Shown one piece after another: positions 42,201 through 52,149 of a DNA stretch of 64,000 nt (position 1 is its first letter; the number at the start of each line of letters is the position of its first letter). The translations under genes were made by a program, and so were the position numbers. The stretch is from JAJRAN01 sp963827135 (GTDB lineage: Archaea > Thermoplasmatota > Thermoplasmata > Methanomassiliicoccales > UBA472). The DNA is taken from the NCBI GenBank assembly GCA_963827135.1, contig CAWGZX010000005.1, positions 372,001 to 436,000 on the forward strand, given 5' to 3'. The notes under the pieces are model-generated. The model searched no databases and had not been told where the DNA came from. It was given only the letters and a program-made list of their open reading frames with translations.

Positions 42201-45200
42201 GCCTCTCCCCCCGCCTTCTCCTCAGGGATGTGCAGCTCTTCCTGCAGGTCCTTGATGTCGCCGATGTTGGGGCGCATGATAACGTTGGTGATGCCGGCCT
42301 CGCCCTTGGTGACTCCGACGATGTGGTCGGCCTTGCTCAGGGTGACCTTCCTCAGCGAGATCATCACGAACTGCGCTGTCTTGGACGACTTCTGCACCCG
42401 GTGGGCGACCATATCGGCGTTCACAGCATCCAAGAACATGTCCACCTCGTCCAGCAGATAGAAGGGCGAGGGTTGGTGCTGCTGCAGGGCGAAGATGAAC
42501 GCCAGCGCGGCCAGGGACTTCTCTCCTCCGCTCAAGGCGTCCAGTCGCAGGACCTTCCCGTTGCGGGGGCGCACCTTCATGATCAGGCCTCCCTCGAACG
42601 GCTGCTCCGGGTTCTCGAGGACCAGCTCGGCCTCGCCACCGCTGGAGAGTTCTGCATAAGTGACCTTGAAGTTCTCGTTGATGGCCACGAACACCTTGGA
42701 AAGGGCTTCCTTCTTCCTCTCGTTCAGCTCCTTCATCAGCTTGATGAGGTCCTTGCGCTGCGCGTCCAGGCGGTCGCTCTCTCCCTTGAGCTCGTCGTGC
42801 CTGGTACGCTTATCGTCATAATCCTTTACCGCCCTCAGGTTCACCGCCCCCATGGCGTTGAGGGTGCGCTCGCACGAGGAGATTGTGTCCTTGAGGTCCT
42901 CGAGGGTGGGCAACGGGTATTGGACCACCACGGTGTAGGTGGCGATCTCCGCCTCCACCTCCTTGAGGCGGTCCTCGGCGGCGCGCTGCTTGGTCACCAT
43001 CCCGATGCTGATATCGCCCGAGGTCTCGATCTTGCCTTGGATCCTGTCTTTCTCGCCCTCTTGAGCGGTCTTCTGGCGGAACAGGTCGTCGCGCTTGTCC
43101 CTCAAGCCCTTCATCTCCTTCCCCATCGACTCCTCGACCTTCCTCATGCCGTTGAGCTCGACGTTGAGCCGGGAATCGGACTCCTGCGAAACCTTGATCG
43201 CTTTCTTCAGGCGCGCTGCCTTGTCGTGAAGCTCGGATTCCTCATTGACCAGATCGGAGTGCTTCTCCTTGACCATCGAGAGCTGAGCGGAGGATGTCTC
43301 CTTTCCGGCCTTGAGGTCGGCGACCTTGCTCGCCAGCTCGGTTATCTCGGACTGCAATGAGCTTAGCTTGTTGGAGAGCTCCTTCGGGGCGATCTCCGTG
43401 ATACGCTTGCGGCCGGAGTCGCGCTCCCCCTTGCCCTTCTCCCATCTGGATGTGATATCTGTGAGCTTGACGATGGTGGCTTGGAGCGACTTCTCGACCT
43501 CGACCCTTTCCGCCTGGCGCTTCCTCAGCTCCTCATCGGTCTGCGAGAGCCTGGTCTTGACCTCCTTCCTCCTCTCCTCCAGGGCGGCGATCTTGACGTT
43601 GTTGGTGGAGCCTGAGTTGTTGGTGTCCCTCAAGGAGGACTCGACGGCGATCAGATCGGCGCGGACCTTGCGTAGCTCCTCTTGCACCTTCTCCGCGTGC
43701 TCGGTGGTCTTCCTCAGCTCCTCGCCCAGCTCGTCGAGCTTGTTCTTGGCTGTTCCGAACTTGAGCTGGGAGGACTCGACCGTCCCACCGACCATGGCGC
43801 CGGATGACTCGATGAGCTCTCCTCCAAGCGTGACCAACCTAACTCCGCCCATCAGCCTTCTCGCCTTGTCCAGGGTGTCCACGACCACCGTGTCCCCGAA
43901 CACGTACCAGAAAGCGGCGCGGTACTTCTCGTCGAATCGTATGAGGTCGATGGCATAGCCCTCCGACTCCTTCTCGGCGAGGATGGACTTGCCGCGGGGC
44001 TTGCCGTCGAGCATCTTGTTGAGGGGTAGGAACGTCGCCCGCCCCAAGCCGTTCCTCTTGAGGTACTGGATCGCGGTGGCCGCCATTTCATCGTCATCCA
44101 CCACGATCGACTGCATCCTGTTCCCTGCGGAGACGTTGAGGGCGACCTCGTATTTGGGGTCGACCTCGGCCAGCTCGGCTATTGTGCCGTGTATGCCTTT
44201 GAGCTCACGGCGGTCCCTCGCTTCGAGCAAAGAGCGGACGGCGCGGTTGTAGCCCTTCGCCACTGATTCAGCGGCCTCCGTCTCTGCCTTGAGCTGGCTG
44301 TACTCCCTAGTCAGGCGGCGTATCGCTTGCTCCAGGTCTTCGGCCTGACGGCTCAACTTCCCTTCCAGGTTCTTCTTCTGGAAGAGCTCCTCCTGAAGAG
44401 CCTTCAGCTCGTGAGTGGAATCCTTGTCGGCGGAGCGGAGCCCCTTGATGTTGAAGTCCGCGTCGGTGACCTCGAACTCGAGAGTCTTCCTCCCTTCCTC
44501 GAGGTTCGATATGTCCTGTTCCAACCGCTCCTTCTTGTCCTGCAGCCGGTCCTTCTCTAAGACCAGAGAGTTCCGCTCCTCTTCCAGCTTGCGGACCAGC
44601 TCGTCGAGAGAGGTGACCTTCTTGTCCAGGTCTCCCAGCTCCTGATCGTGGTGAGAGACCTTCTTTTGCACCTCCGCCAGGTCTTTCTTCTTCTTGTCTA
44701 GATTTGTAAGCTGTTGCAGGTATTCGACCTCTGTCGTCTTCAGTGAGCTTGACAGTTGATCGATCTGCTTGGTGAGGTCGACCTTCTCCTCTTCGAAGGA
44801 GCTGAGGAGCGTGGTCAGCTCCTCGAGGTCGTCCTGTGCCCTCTTCCCCTGCTCCTGCGTCCTGGCGATGTCGATCTTGACGGCATCCATCCGGTCCTTG
44901 AGTTCCTTGAACTCGTTGCCGCCCCTGCGCTCAATATCCTTCTCTGCGGCCTCGATCTTCGCCTGCAGGTCCTTGATCCTGTCCGAGCATTCGACCTTCT
45001 TGACCTTCAGACCCTCGATCTCGCGCTCATATGCCAGCATCTGCTTCTTGATGGAATCGATCTCGGTGAGGGTCGACTCTCTGCGCTTGTGGGCCATCTG
45101 GGCTTTGGCCATGTTGAGCTTGTCCTTCGCCTCCAGATACTTGAGGGCGGAGGTGCGCTCTTCCTCCAGCTGTCTGATCTGCTTGTTGAGCTCATCGAGG

Positions 45201-45796
45201 ATTATGCTGATGCGTTCGATGTTCTCCTCGGCCACCTTGCGCTCCGCCTCGGCCTTGCATATCTCCTCGTCGTACTTGGTGATGCCAGACATGTCGTCCA
45301 ATATTCTACGGCGGTCCACGGAGGACATGGTGACTATGCGGGTCACATCGCCTTGCTGGACGAGGTTGTAACCTTCGGCGGAGATGCGCGCGTTCTGCAA
45401 TAGGAAGTCGAACTCGCTAAGGGATGACTTGCGGTCGTTGACATAGAAATAGGAATTGTAACCGTCAGAGCTCTCCGAGAGCTTGACGTGCCTTGTCAGA
45501 CGAACGATATCAGAATCGATAGGGATGGTCCGGTCGTGGTTGTCGAAGACCAGGGAGACCTTGCAGTGATCGGAAGGCTGCTTGCTTGGACCTCCGTTGA
45601 AGATTAAATCAGTGAGCTTGGCTGCCCTAAGCGCTTTGGAGCTCTTCGGCCCTAAGACGAAGAGGATGGCGTCAGAGATGTTGCTCTTGCCAGACCCATT
45701 GGGGCCTGTGACAGCGGTGAAGCCCTCCAGGAAGGGTACGGTCATCTTCTTGCCAAACGACTTGAAGTTCTCCAGCTCGAGCTGTTTTAGGTACAT
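42197..45796 (-). CDS. smc: Chromosome segregation protein SMC
   Basis: 1199 residues. The ATG at 45796 has GGGAGGT upstream, so the 30-codon extension is excluded. Walker A 'TGPNGSGKSN' (about residue 33), two long coiled coils, a hinge at about 520-680, ABC signature 'LSGGEKSLAALAF' near 1087 and Walker B 'FYLLDEVDMFLDA'. Forms the DNA-organising ring with ScpA and ScpB. Full family length and intact. Confidence 0.96.
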   Translation of the reverse strand: MYLKQLELENFKSFGKKMTVPFLEGFTAVTGPNGSGKSNISDAILFVLGPKSSKALRAAKLTDLIFNGGPSKQPSDHCKVSLVFDNHDRTIPIDSDIVRLTRHVKLSESSDGYNSYFYVNDRKSSLSEFDFLLQNARISAEGYNLVQQGDVTRIVTMSSVDRRRILDDMSGITKYDEEICKAEAERKVAEENIERISIILDELNKQIRQLEEERTSALKYLEAKDKLNMAKAQMAHKRRESTLTEIDSIKKQMLAYEREIEGLKVKKVECSDRIKDLQAKIEAAEKDIERRGGNEFKELKDRMDAVKIDIARTQEQGKRAQDDLEELTTLLSSFEEEKVDLTKQIDQLSSSLKTTEVEYLQQLTNLDKKKKDLAEVQKKVSHHDQELGDLDKKVTSLDELVRKLEEERNSLVLEKDRLQDKKERLEQDISNLEEGRKTLEFEVTDADFNIKGLRSADKDSTHELKALQEELFQKKNLEGKLSRQAEDLEQAIRRLTREYSQLKAETEAAESVAKGYNRAVRSLLEARDRRELKGIHGTIAELAEVDPKYEVALNVSAGNRMQSIVVDDDEMAATAIQYLKRNGLGRATFLPLNKMLDGKPRGKSILAEKESEGYAIDLIRFDEKYRAAFWYVFGDTVVVDTLDKARRLMGGVRLVTLGGELIESSGAMVGGTVESSQLKFGTAKNKLDELGEELRKTTEHAEKVQEELRKVRADLIAVESSLRDTNNSGSTNNVKIAALEERRKEVKTRLSQTDEELRKRQAERVEVEKSLQATIVKLTDITSRWEKGKGERDSGRKRITEIAPKELSNKLSSLQSEITELASKVADLKAGKETSSAQLSMVKEKHSDLVNEESELHDKAARLKKAIKVSQESDSRLNVELNGMRKVEESMGKEMKGLRDKRDDLFRQKTAQEGEKDRIQGKIETSGDISIGMVTKQRAAEDRLKEVEAEIATYTVVVQYPLPTLEDLKDTISSCERTLNAMGAVNLRAVKDYDDKRTRHDELKGESDRLDAQRKDLIKLMKELNERKKEALSKVFVAINENFKVTYAELSSGGEAELVLENPEQPFEGGLIMKVRPRNGKVLRLDALSGGEKSLAALAFIFALQQHQPSPFYLLDEVDMFLDAVNADMVAHRVQKSSKTAQFVMISLRKVTLSKADHIVGVTKGEAGITNVIMRPNIGDIKDLQEELHIPEEKAGGEA

Positions 45797-45916
45797 GCGC
45801 GACCTCCCGTTGAGAGGGTCGAATAGAACGGGTCCTCCACGTGGAGAGAGACCCCTGTCTGCAATCCCATCCCTCGAGTCCGACATGTGTCGGACATTTA
45901 GAGATATTACCAGATT

Positions 45917-45928
45917 AATATAAATATC
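45917..45928 (-). promoter_or_regulatory. TATA box for smc-scpA-scpB
   Basis: The minus strand reads ATATTTATATTA. It predicts a leader of about 95 bases before the smc ATG. Confidence 0.5.
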
Positions 45929-45989
45929 TTATCAAGCCAAAGCTCCATCGTAAACTATAAAATGACCCAATAAATTCCTCGCGCCCCAT

Positions 45990-46754
45990 TTATTGGGATA
46001 CCATTCTTACCGGTATGCCAGATGCGGCGAGATGTTTCTTCGCCCCCAAAGGTGTTTGCTCCGTGAAATGGTAGATACTTGCTGCAGCGACAGCTGATGC
46101 CCCGGAGGATATTGCTTTCAACATGTCCTCATAATTTCCTGCACCACCCGAAGAGATTACTGGTATCGAAACCGCCTGAGCCACTCCTTTAATTAAACCA
46201 ATATCGTATCCGCTCATGGTCCCGTCCCTATCGATTGAGGTGAGTAAAATCTCACCAGCGCCAAGTTCCTCCATCTTCCTGGCCCATTCGATGGGGTTTT
46301 TTCCTGTGGCTACTCTGCCGCTAATCTTGTAACATTCATACGAACCGTTCAAGTTCTTCTTCGCGTCGATGCTCGCGACAATGCATTGAGACCCAAATTG
46401 TCTAGCACCGTTTCTAACGATGTCAGGATTCGTGTAAGATGCTGAATTTATTGCGACCTTGTCGGCGCCACACCTAAGCAGTTTAGTGATGTGCTCTAAT
46501 TTGTCCACACCTCCTCCAATGGTCATGGGGACTGAGCAACTTTCCGTGAATTCCTCGATGGATTCGAAATCTGGTGATCGGTTGTTCAATGTGGCAGAAA
46601 TATCAACGAAAATGATTTCGTCAACCTGTCTTAGGGTGTAGACCCTTATTGATGGTAAAACAGCGCCGACCCTCCGCCAACTATCAAAACTTACGCCCTT
46701 GACAAGGCCGAAATCCTTCCACAACATCGTCGGAATGACCCTCGTTTTCAGCAT
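45990..46754 (-). CDS. HisF-like cyclase subunit of sugar amidotransferase system A
   Basis: 254-residue beta/alpha barrel of the HisF family ('TIGGGVDKLEHI', 'SIDAKKN', 'GAGEILLTSIDRDGT'). The first catalytic aspartate of true HisF (IPCLDV, Asp11) is replaced here: 'IPTMLWKD'. The other catalytic aspartate ('SIDAK') is kept. It is encoded with HisH-like and WbpG-like proteins, whose relatives in bacterial O-antigen loci convert a sugar acetamido group to acetamidino using ammonia from the HisH partner. A role in histidine synthesis is unlikely. AT-rich gene. Confidence 0.82.
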   Translation of the reverse strand: MLKTRVIPTMLWKDFGLVKGVSFDSWRRVGAVLPSIRVYTLRQVDEIIFVDISATLNNRSPDFESIEEFTESCSVPMTIGGGVDKLEHITKLLRCGADKVAINSASYTNPDIVRNGARQFGSQCIVASIDAKKNLNGSYECYKISGRVATGKNPIEWARKMEELGAGEILLTSIDRDGTMSGYDIGLIKGVAQAVSIPVISSGGAGNYEDMLKAISSGASAVAAASIYHFTEQTPLGAKKHLAASGIPVRMVSQ

Positions 46755-46770
46755 GCCTTGATTTCTCCTG

Positions 46771-47397
46771 CTATAAATTCAGAAAATTCCTTAAGAGGCG
46801 ATAACCCAAAGGTCCACTCTTTTCAGGATGGAATTGCACCCCCCATGTATTTCCGTTCCTTACCGCCGTTACAGTCCTTCCACAAAAATCTGTAGTACCA
46901 ACGATGTGGGAGGAATTCGCGGGAATTAGGCAATAACTATGGACGAAGTAGAAGTCGGAGTGATTGGGGATGCCTAAAAAGAGCTCGCCGTTCGTCGTTA
47001 AATTCACATCATTCCAACCCATATGGGGAATTCTCTCTTCAGACGTAGTTGGTTCAAGCCGTTTAACCTCGCCGGGAATTATCGCCAGGCCCTCACTTGT
47101 ACCTCCCTCATTGCCATTGCTAGATAGCAATTGCATTCCCAAGCAGATTCCCAGGATCGGTCGTTCGTCTTCGAGGCTCACCTTTCGGATAATATCGAAT
47201 AAACCCCTGGCCCTAAGGTTCTTAGCGCCATCAGCATAAGACCCAACCCCCGGGATAATCAGTCTCTGCGCTGATGTGATATCTCTTACATCATTGGATA
47301 TTACAACGTTGCCGCCAACTTCGTTCAAAGCGCGGTGCAATGATTTGAGATTCCCCATACCATAATCGACGATTGTCACGGATTTCATTGAGTCCAT
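46771..47397 (-). CDS. HisH-like glutamine amidotransferase, system A
   Basis: 208 residues, class I glutaminase. The nucleophile elbow 'GICLGMQLL' (Cys about 83) and 'GVQFHPEKSG' (catalytic His/Glu) are intact. It produces ammonia for the HisF-like protein encoded 16 bases downstream and, by inference, for the WbpG-like amidotransferase upstream. An ATG at 47388 is an alternative start. Confidence 0.88.
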   Translation of the reverse strand: MDSMKSVTIVDYGMGNLKSLHRALNEVGGNVVISNDVRDITSAQRLIIPGVGSYADGAKNLRARGLFDIIRKVSLEDERPILGICLGMQLLSSNGNEGGTSEGLAIIPGEVKRLEPTTSEERIPHMGWNDVNLTTNGELFLGIPNHSDFYFVHSYCLIPANSSHIVGTTDFCGRTVTAVRNGNTWGVQFHPEKSGPLGYRLLRNFLNL

Positions 47398-47478
47398 CTT
47401 CCATCATTATTAGATTTTGCAGCATTTGAAGACCTGTATTTTAATGTCCGGTCCAAGATTTTGACTTGATTGAATCGC

Positions 47479-48669
47479 CTATCTGGGAACATCATCAACT
47501 TTCTCATCTTCTGCATATCTAAGTTTGGTGAGGTTTCCTTTTATGTCTTTGATAAGATTCTTGTTTGCATCTACTTTGAAAATTTTCCTGTCGGTGTATC
47601 TATCACAGATACGCACGAATCCTCGACAGCAATGTTCAATGGATCCAGAATATCCTTTAGTGGTTTGTCCAGGTAGGACCAGGGAAATTTACCATCATGA
47701 ATCTTTACGATATCGCAAGCGTCCTGCCTTGACAAACGCCCTCTGCGAACGTGTAGGCACGCAAGGTCGGTTGCCCGCCCGAATCCGAACTTGAGGAACT
47801 TAAAGTAGTCATGTATGCCAGTTTGGGAGTTATCGAGATTCTCATAATTGACGCAAGATCCTTCGATGACCTTATGGAATGTAGTAAAGCCATGTGCCTG
47901 GGAGATCAAGGAATTAGTATAGCCATCCCAAGGCAAATAGTATCCAAGGAATAACCCGGTGACTCACCTTCTTCAAATCCTCGTCTGATGGATAGATGAA
48001 TGGTATCAGATGCCTTTCTTCAATTCCTTCCAAGCCTGGCAAATGAGAGACACGGAGCCCTAGGAGGCCTCCATATTCTTCAAGCCATCGTCGGTTCAAA
48101 ATATTGTTCTCACTGGCTGTTGCGGGTCCGCCATATTCATTTTGGGAATTCTCACCCCAAATTATTAGGGGCACATTATACTCGACGGCCACCCTAATGG
48201 GGATAGTGAAAATACTAACGTGTTCGGGCCAGGAGATATCTCCGACTTCCATTAATCCAATCCTATTAAGCTTCCTTCGTATAACTCGATTCGTCGTAAA
48301 TTCGATATAGTCGACCCCAAGGTTCTTGATGTTCTCGATGTTCTTGCGCCCAATATCAGAGAGGTCGCGAGTTGTCGCTGTAACGCACAAAGGATTCATC
48401 CCCATCTTCAACACCTTGAGGACTTGGAATGTGCTGTCTTTGCCTCCACTTACAGGAACAATACAATCCCATGTCTTCCCATCCTTACTTCTGTATTTTT
48501 CCAATATCCCTACTAATTGCTGATTGCGAGCATTCCAATCGACAACTTTTCTTTTTTCATAACTCCGACAGGCACTGCATATTCCATGCTCATCCAAATG
48601 CAAATCAGGTTTCGTGTCCGGCATTACGCAGCGTTTGCAGTACCTCAATAATTCATCCTCCTTGTTCAA
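47479..48669 (-). pseudogene. N-acetyl sugar amidotransferase (WbpG/PseA-like), broken by two frameshifts
   Basis: Three overlapping frames together give one WbpG/WbuX-like protein of about 397 codons. Frame 1 (48669 to about 47965) has zinc cysteines 'CKRCVMPDT...CSAC' and PP-loop 'VSGGKDSTF'. After about 47965 the reading continues one frame over as 'TGLFLGYYLPWDGYTNSLIS', to 'LNIAVE'. After about 47620 it shifts again to 'FVRICDRYTDRKIFKVD' and stops at 47479. At the second site one base seems to be missing in GAGGATTC. No stop codons lie between the breaks, so they are recent or are sequencing errors. Start TTG at 48669, directly after the methylase stop. Confidence 0.8.
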
Positions 48670-49305
48670 TCAATCATCTTTCCTCGTTCCATCCTTTTCC
48701 ATAAGGAACCAAGTTATATCGTCCTGTGGGAAACATGGATCGTGATGGTAGACAAATCCATAATCGATCAACTTCAAATCTGGGAACTTCTCCATCATCT
48801 CTCCGGAGAAATCGCGTTTGAACAGCTTTCCTTCGTATCCTCTGTATGTTACCTCAAGAGGAGTTGGATTATAATATTCACATATGCAGATGTATTTATT
48901 ACTTGCATTGTATAATATTTCATATGCCTTATTAAGAAGAGATGGATTGATGTGGATTAGGACCCCTTTTGAAAATGTGAAGTCCCTTTTCTGGTCGATT
49001 GTAAATTCAAAAATTGATTGACAATAAACTTGTACGAAACCCAATTCCTCTAGAGATTTGCATGCTTTTTTATTAATTTCAACGGCAGAAAGATCCACTC
49101 TTGGCATTAGCTTATTAATTGCGATCAGATTCAATCCAATATTAGCTCCGAACTCTATAATTGAATTAACATTTCTGGTCCTTGTCATTATTCGTGAAAA
49201 TAATGCGATGTTGCTAGCGATGATGCCTTCTTCCTTGTTCCTTAGCGAATAGTCGTCGCCAAACGACCCTGCCCAGAAGGCTTCCTGCGGGGATCGATTC
49301 TTCAC
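48670..49305 (-). CDS. Pseudaminic acid biosynthesis-associated methylase
   Basis: 211 residues from the GTG at 49305; a TTG at 49314 is equally possible. The reading frame extends to 49476 but that part precedes the promoter. 'FWAGSFGDDYSLRNK', 'IIEFGANIGLNLIAI', 'KGVLIHINP' and 'FKRDFSGEMMEKFPDLKLID' match the TIGR03587-type SAM methylase found in pseudaminate loci. Its modified position on the sugar is not known. First gene of a minus-strand unit with amidotransferase system A. Confidence 0.85.
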   Translation of the reverse strand: MKNRSPQEAFWAGSFGDDYSLRNKEEGIIASNIALFSRIMTRTRNVNSIIEFGANIGLNLIAINKLMPRVDLSAVEINKKACKSLEELGFVQVYCQSIFEFTIDQKRDFTFSKGVLIHINPSLLNKAYEILYNASNKYICICEYYNPTPLEVTYRGYEGKLFKRDFSGEMMEKFPDLKLIDYGFVYHHDPCFPQDDITWFLMEKDGTRKDD

Positions 49306-49350
49306 ATGCGCCAATCTATGATTAGATGTAAATAGTTTGCTTTGGGAATG

Positions 49351-49360
49351 TGTATAAAGA
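49351..49360 (-). promoter_or_regulatory. TATA box for the methylase/amidotransferase operon
   Basis: The minus strand reads TCTTTATACA. Start would fall near 49328, upstream of the GTG/TTG candidates and downstream of the long-frame ATG, which supports the short protein. Confidence 0.5.
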
Positions 49361-49550
49361 ACAATCTGGCAATGATTCGATGATGATGTACGGGTGTGGT
49401 TATTGGGCGCTCCTTCAGTGATGTTCCCCCTCGTAAAATGTGAATATCCATCGAAGTATAACGTCATTAATTTCAATGCTCAGGCCTTTTTACATTGTGC
49501 CCAATCTATTAATGAACATCACTGTTGTTTAGTATAGCGGTGCAGCGACA

Positions 49551-51053
49551 TTGAATTGGCGAACTCAAGAGAAAGTTATCCTTAGGGTGGATTCGAGTTC
49601 AACAATAGGGACCGGCCACTTCATTAGATCGCTGGCTCTAGCTCAGCGTTTTTCTTTTTATGGCTACGACCCGGTTTTTGTCTCATCGTGTTTATTAAGT
49701 GACCATCAGAAACTGCTGGAAGATGTCGGATATGGGATGGAGCTTGTCCAGGTAGATATTGGAGAAAAGGATGATGCCAATACAACCAAAATGCTTGCTA
49801 AGAATCTGAATGCCTCCTGGATTATTCTTGATGGATATTCATTTTCAGAAGAGTATCAGAAATCTCTGAGGGGCTGTAGTCCCAAGGTCGCCATTATCGA
49901 TGATTACTATTCTGCTACTGGCTACCCTGTTGACGCAATCATCAATTACAATCTGTATGCAGAAGATAGCCCATACCAAAAACAAGGTTCTCAGGCCCTT
50001 TGCTTGATTGGCCCTAGATATTCAATTCTCCGCTCAAGATTTCTAGATTTTCGCAGAAAAAAACCGCTTAATGACACAGTACGCAATGTTCTTGTGACAC
50101 TTGGTGGAACAGATACGCAGGGAAGAACTGCCTGGGTCATAGAGGGGATTGAGCAATCCGGTCTCGAATATGAAGAATTGATTGTGATTAATGGAAAGGG
50201 TAGTGCGAATGAGCTCATCATTAATGAGAAGGAAGGGCTCAATCATGGAATCAAGATTATTCGAGGCACGAATGAAATGCCAGAACTCATGGATTGGGCA
50301 GACTTTGTCATCACGGCTGGAGGCACAACTACCTATGAGCTGTTATACATGGCAAAACCATTCATTACGATATTGGCTGCAGAGAATCAAAGAATGAATG
50401 CGATTGAACTTGAAAAACGAGGCATTAGTCGTCTCATCAATGGTATGGAAATAAAAGATACTTCCAAATTGAGCGCTGTCATCAAAGAAGTAAGCCAGTC
50501 TTATGAAAAACGGAGAGAAATGGTGGAAAAAGGTTCTTCATTAGTGGACGGCTTTGGGGCCAATCGAATCGTTTCCAATTTGATAGGATTAAAATTCTGG
50601 TTAAGACAGGCAATTGATGAAGATATGGAGATGGTCTGGAATTGGGCAAATGACCCAATCTCAAGGAGCTTTTCTATCAGGACGGATCCAATACCATGGG
50701 AAGAGCACGTTAAATGGTACACTTCTAAATTGTCAGAACAAGAGTGCCTGATGTTAATCGCCTTCACGGATGATGACCGACCTATTGGCATTCTGAGAAT
50801 CGAAGTGTTCAACGGATTTGGGAAGGTGTCTGTCAATATCGACCCTGGGCTTCGGGGTCGGGGTTATGGGCAAGAAATCATTCGTGCGGGATGTCGAATA
50901 GGAGCCCATAGGTTACCATTAGGCAAGTTTGATGCGTTTGTAAAGCTAGGGAATAGTTCCTCATTAAGAGCATTTAAGCAAGTCGGTTTCAGAGAAATTG
51001 GAATGAGTAATATTGATGGACAGGAGTGCCATCATCTAATAATGGAGAGGTAA
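49551..51053 (+). CDS. pseG: PseG-PseH fusion: UDP-sugar hydrolase plus N-acetyltransferase of pseudaminate pathway
   Basis: 500 residues. Residues 1 to about 335 are PseG-like: 'LRVDSSSTIGTGHFIRSLALA', 'IDDYY', 'LVTLGGTDTQG', 'VITAGGTTTYELLYMAKP'. This enzyme removes UDP from the 2,4-diacetamido sugar. Residues about 343-500 are a GNAT acetyltransferase resembling PseH ('VWNWANDP', 'SVNIDPGLRGRGYGQEIIRAG', 'LRAFKQVGFRE'), the preceding step. Bacteria usually have these as separate genes. Start is the TTG at 49551; no better start exists. AT-rich; followed after four bases by the synthase gene. Confidence 0.88.
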   Translation: MNWRTQEKVILRVDSSSTIGTGHFIRSLALAQRFSFYGYDPVFVSSCLLSDHQKLLEDVGYGMELVQVDIGEKDDANTTKMLAKNLNASWIILDGYSFSEEYQKSLRGCSPKVAIIDDYYSATGYPVDAIINYNLYAEDSPYQKQGSQALCLIGPRYSILRSRFLDFRRKKPLNDTVRNVLVTLGGTDTQGRTAWVIEGIEQSGLEYEELIVINGKGSANELIINEKEGLNHGIKIIRGTNEMPELMDWADFVITAGGTTTYELLYMAKPFITILAAENQRMNAIELEKRGISRLINGMEIKDTSKLSAVIKEVSQSYEKRREMVEKGSSLVDGFGANRIVSNLIGLKFWLRQAIDEDMEMVWNWANDPISRSFSIRTDPIPWEEHVKWYTSKLSEQECLMLIAFTDDDRPIGILRIEVFNGFGKVSVNIDPGLRGRGYGQEIIRAGCRIGAHRLPLGKFDAFVKLGNSSSLRAFKQVGFREIGMSNIDGQECHHLIMER

Positions 51054-51057
51054 GGCC

Positions 51058-52110
51058 TTGGGCTCTGGATTCTTTATCAATAACCGTGCTGTAGGTGGGG
51101 GGGCGCCGACGTATATTGTGGCCGAAATGTCGGCAAACCATAACAGGGATTTGGACCTTGCACTGGAGCTTACGCGAGAGGCAAAGAAAGCCGGAGCTGA
51201 TGCGATAAAAACGCAAACATATCTACCAGAATCAATTACGATTCCACAGGCGGATAAAGGGGATGCATGCAAAGGGACGATTTGGGCAGGTCAGGATCTT
51301 TATGACCTTTATTGTAAGACATATATGCCGATGGAATGGCAACTGGAAATTAAACAAGAGGCGAATAAGCTGGGAATAGATTTCTTCTCCACCGCATTCT
51401 CTATAGATGATGTTCTATTCCTTGAGGAACTAGGCGTACCCGTTCACAAGTTGGCTTCCTTTGAGTTAACCGACGTACCACTTATTCAGACAATGGGCAG
51501 AACTGGAAAACCTCTCATTATCTCAACCGGCATGGCAACGATGGATGAGATAGAAGAAGCCATACAGGCTGCCAAGAGTGTTGGACAAGAACAGATTGCG
51601 CTGTTAAAATGCACAAGTGCGTATCCTGCCCCAATCGAGGAAATGAACCTTAGAATGATACCCTATCTTTCTTCAAGATTCGGTCTACCAGTTGGTATTT
51701 CTGATCATTCAAAAGGCATCACTGTTTCTATTGCCGCTGTCGCCATTGGCGCATGCATCGTTGAAAGGCATTTCACAGTATTCCGAGATCTGGGTGGGCC
51801 AGATTCCGAATTTTCGCTCGAGCCCGAGGAAATGAAGGAGATGGTTGTCACAATACGCAGAGTTGAGCGTGCTTTAGGTGGGATAGAGACAGAAATTGGT
51901 GAAAAGGAGAAGAAGAGTAGGTCACTAAGAAGGTCGCTTTACGTCATCCAGGATATTAGAGAGGGAGAGATCTTCACGGAGCAGAATGTCCGTTCGATAC
52001 GTCCTGCGGGAGGTTTGCATCCTCGCCATTTGAAGGATGTCTTAGGAAAAAAGGCTAAGGCCGACATAAGCCAGGGGGCTCCGTTGAAATGGGAAATGAT
52101 CGATGGGTAG
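51058..52110 (+). CDS. pseI: Pseudaminic acid synthase (NeuB family)
   Basis: 350 residues. Condenses the 6-deoxy diacetamido-altrose with PEP. A TIM barrel of the NeuB family ('IVAEMSANHNRDLDLALEL', 'KTQTYLPES', 'FSTAFS', 'ISDHSKGITVSIAAVAIGA') and a C-terminal SAF domain (about 290-350, 'SLYVIQDIREGEIFTEQNVR'). 'TYLPESITIP' and 'DLYCKTYMPMEW' fit PseI better than sialic acid synthase. TTG start with GAGGT upstream. Confidence 0.9.
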   Translation: MGSGFFINNRAVGGGAPTYIVAEMSANHNRDLDLALELTREAKKAGADAIKTQTYLPESITIPQADKGDACKGTIWAGQDLYDLYCKTYMPMEWQLEIKQEANKLGIDFFSTAFSIDDVLFLEELGVPVHKLASFELTDVPLIQTMGRTGKPLIISTGMATMDEIEEAIQAAKSVGQEQIALLKCTSAYPAPIEEMNLRMIPYLSSRFGLPVGISDHSKGITVSIAAVAIGACIVERHFTVFRDLGGPDSEFSLEPEEMKEMVVTIRRVERALGGIETEIGEKEKKSRSLRRSLYVIQDIREGEIFTEQNVRSIRPAGGLHPRHLKDVLGKKAKADISQGAPLKWEMIDG

Positions 52111-52149
52111 ATATGGTTCACGTCCAGCTGATTTTGGATGGCGTCATAA

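Noticed and set aside
45990..47397. HisF/HisH as part of histidine biosynthesis
   Set aside because: No other his genes are nearby, the HisF-like protein lacks Asp11, and the neighbours are glycan genes; the same holds for 58155-59531.
47479..48669. Programmed frameshifting in amidotransferase A
   Set aside because: Neither break has a slippery homopolymer or downstream structure that I can see, and two separate shifts would be needed.
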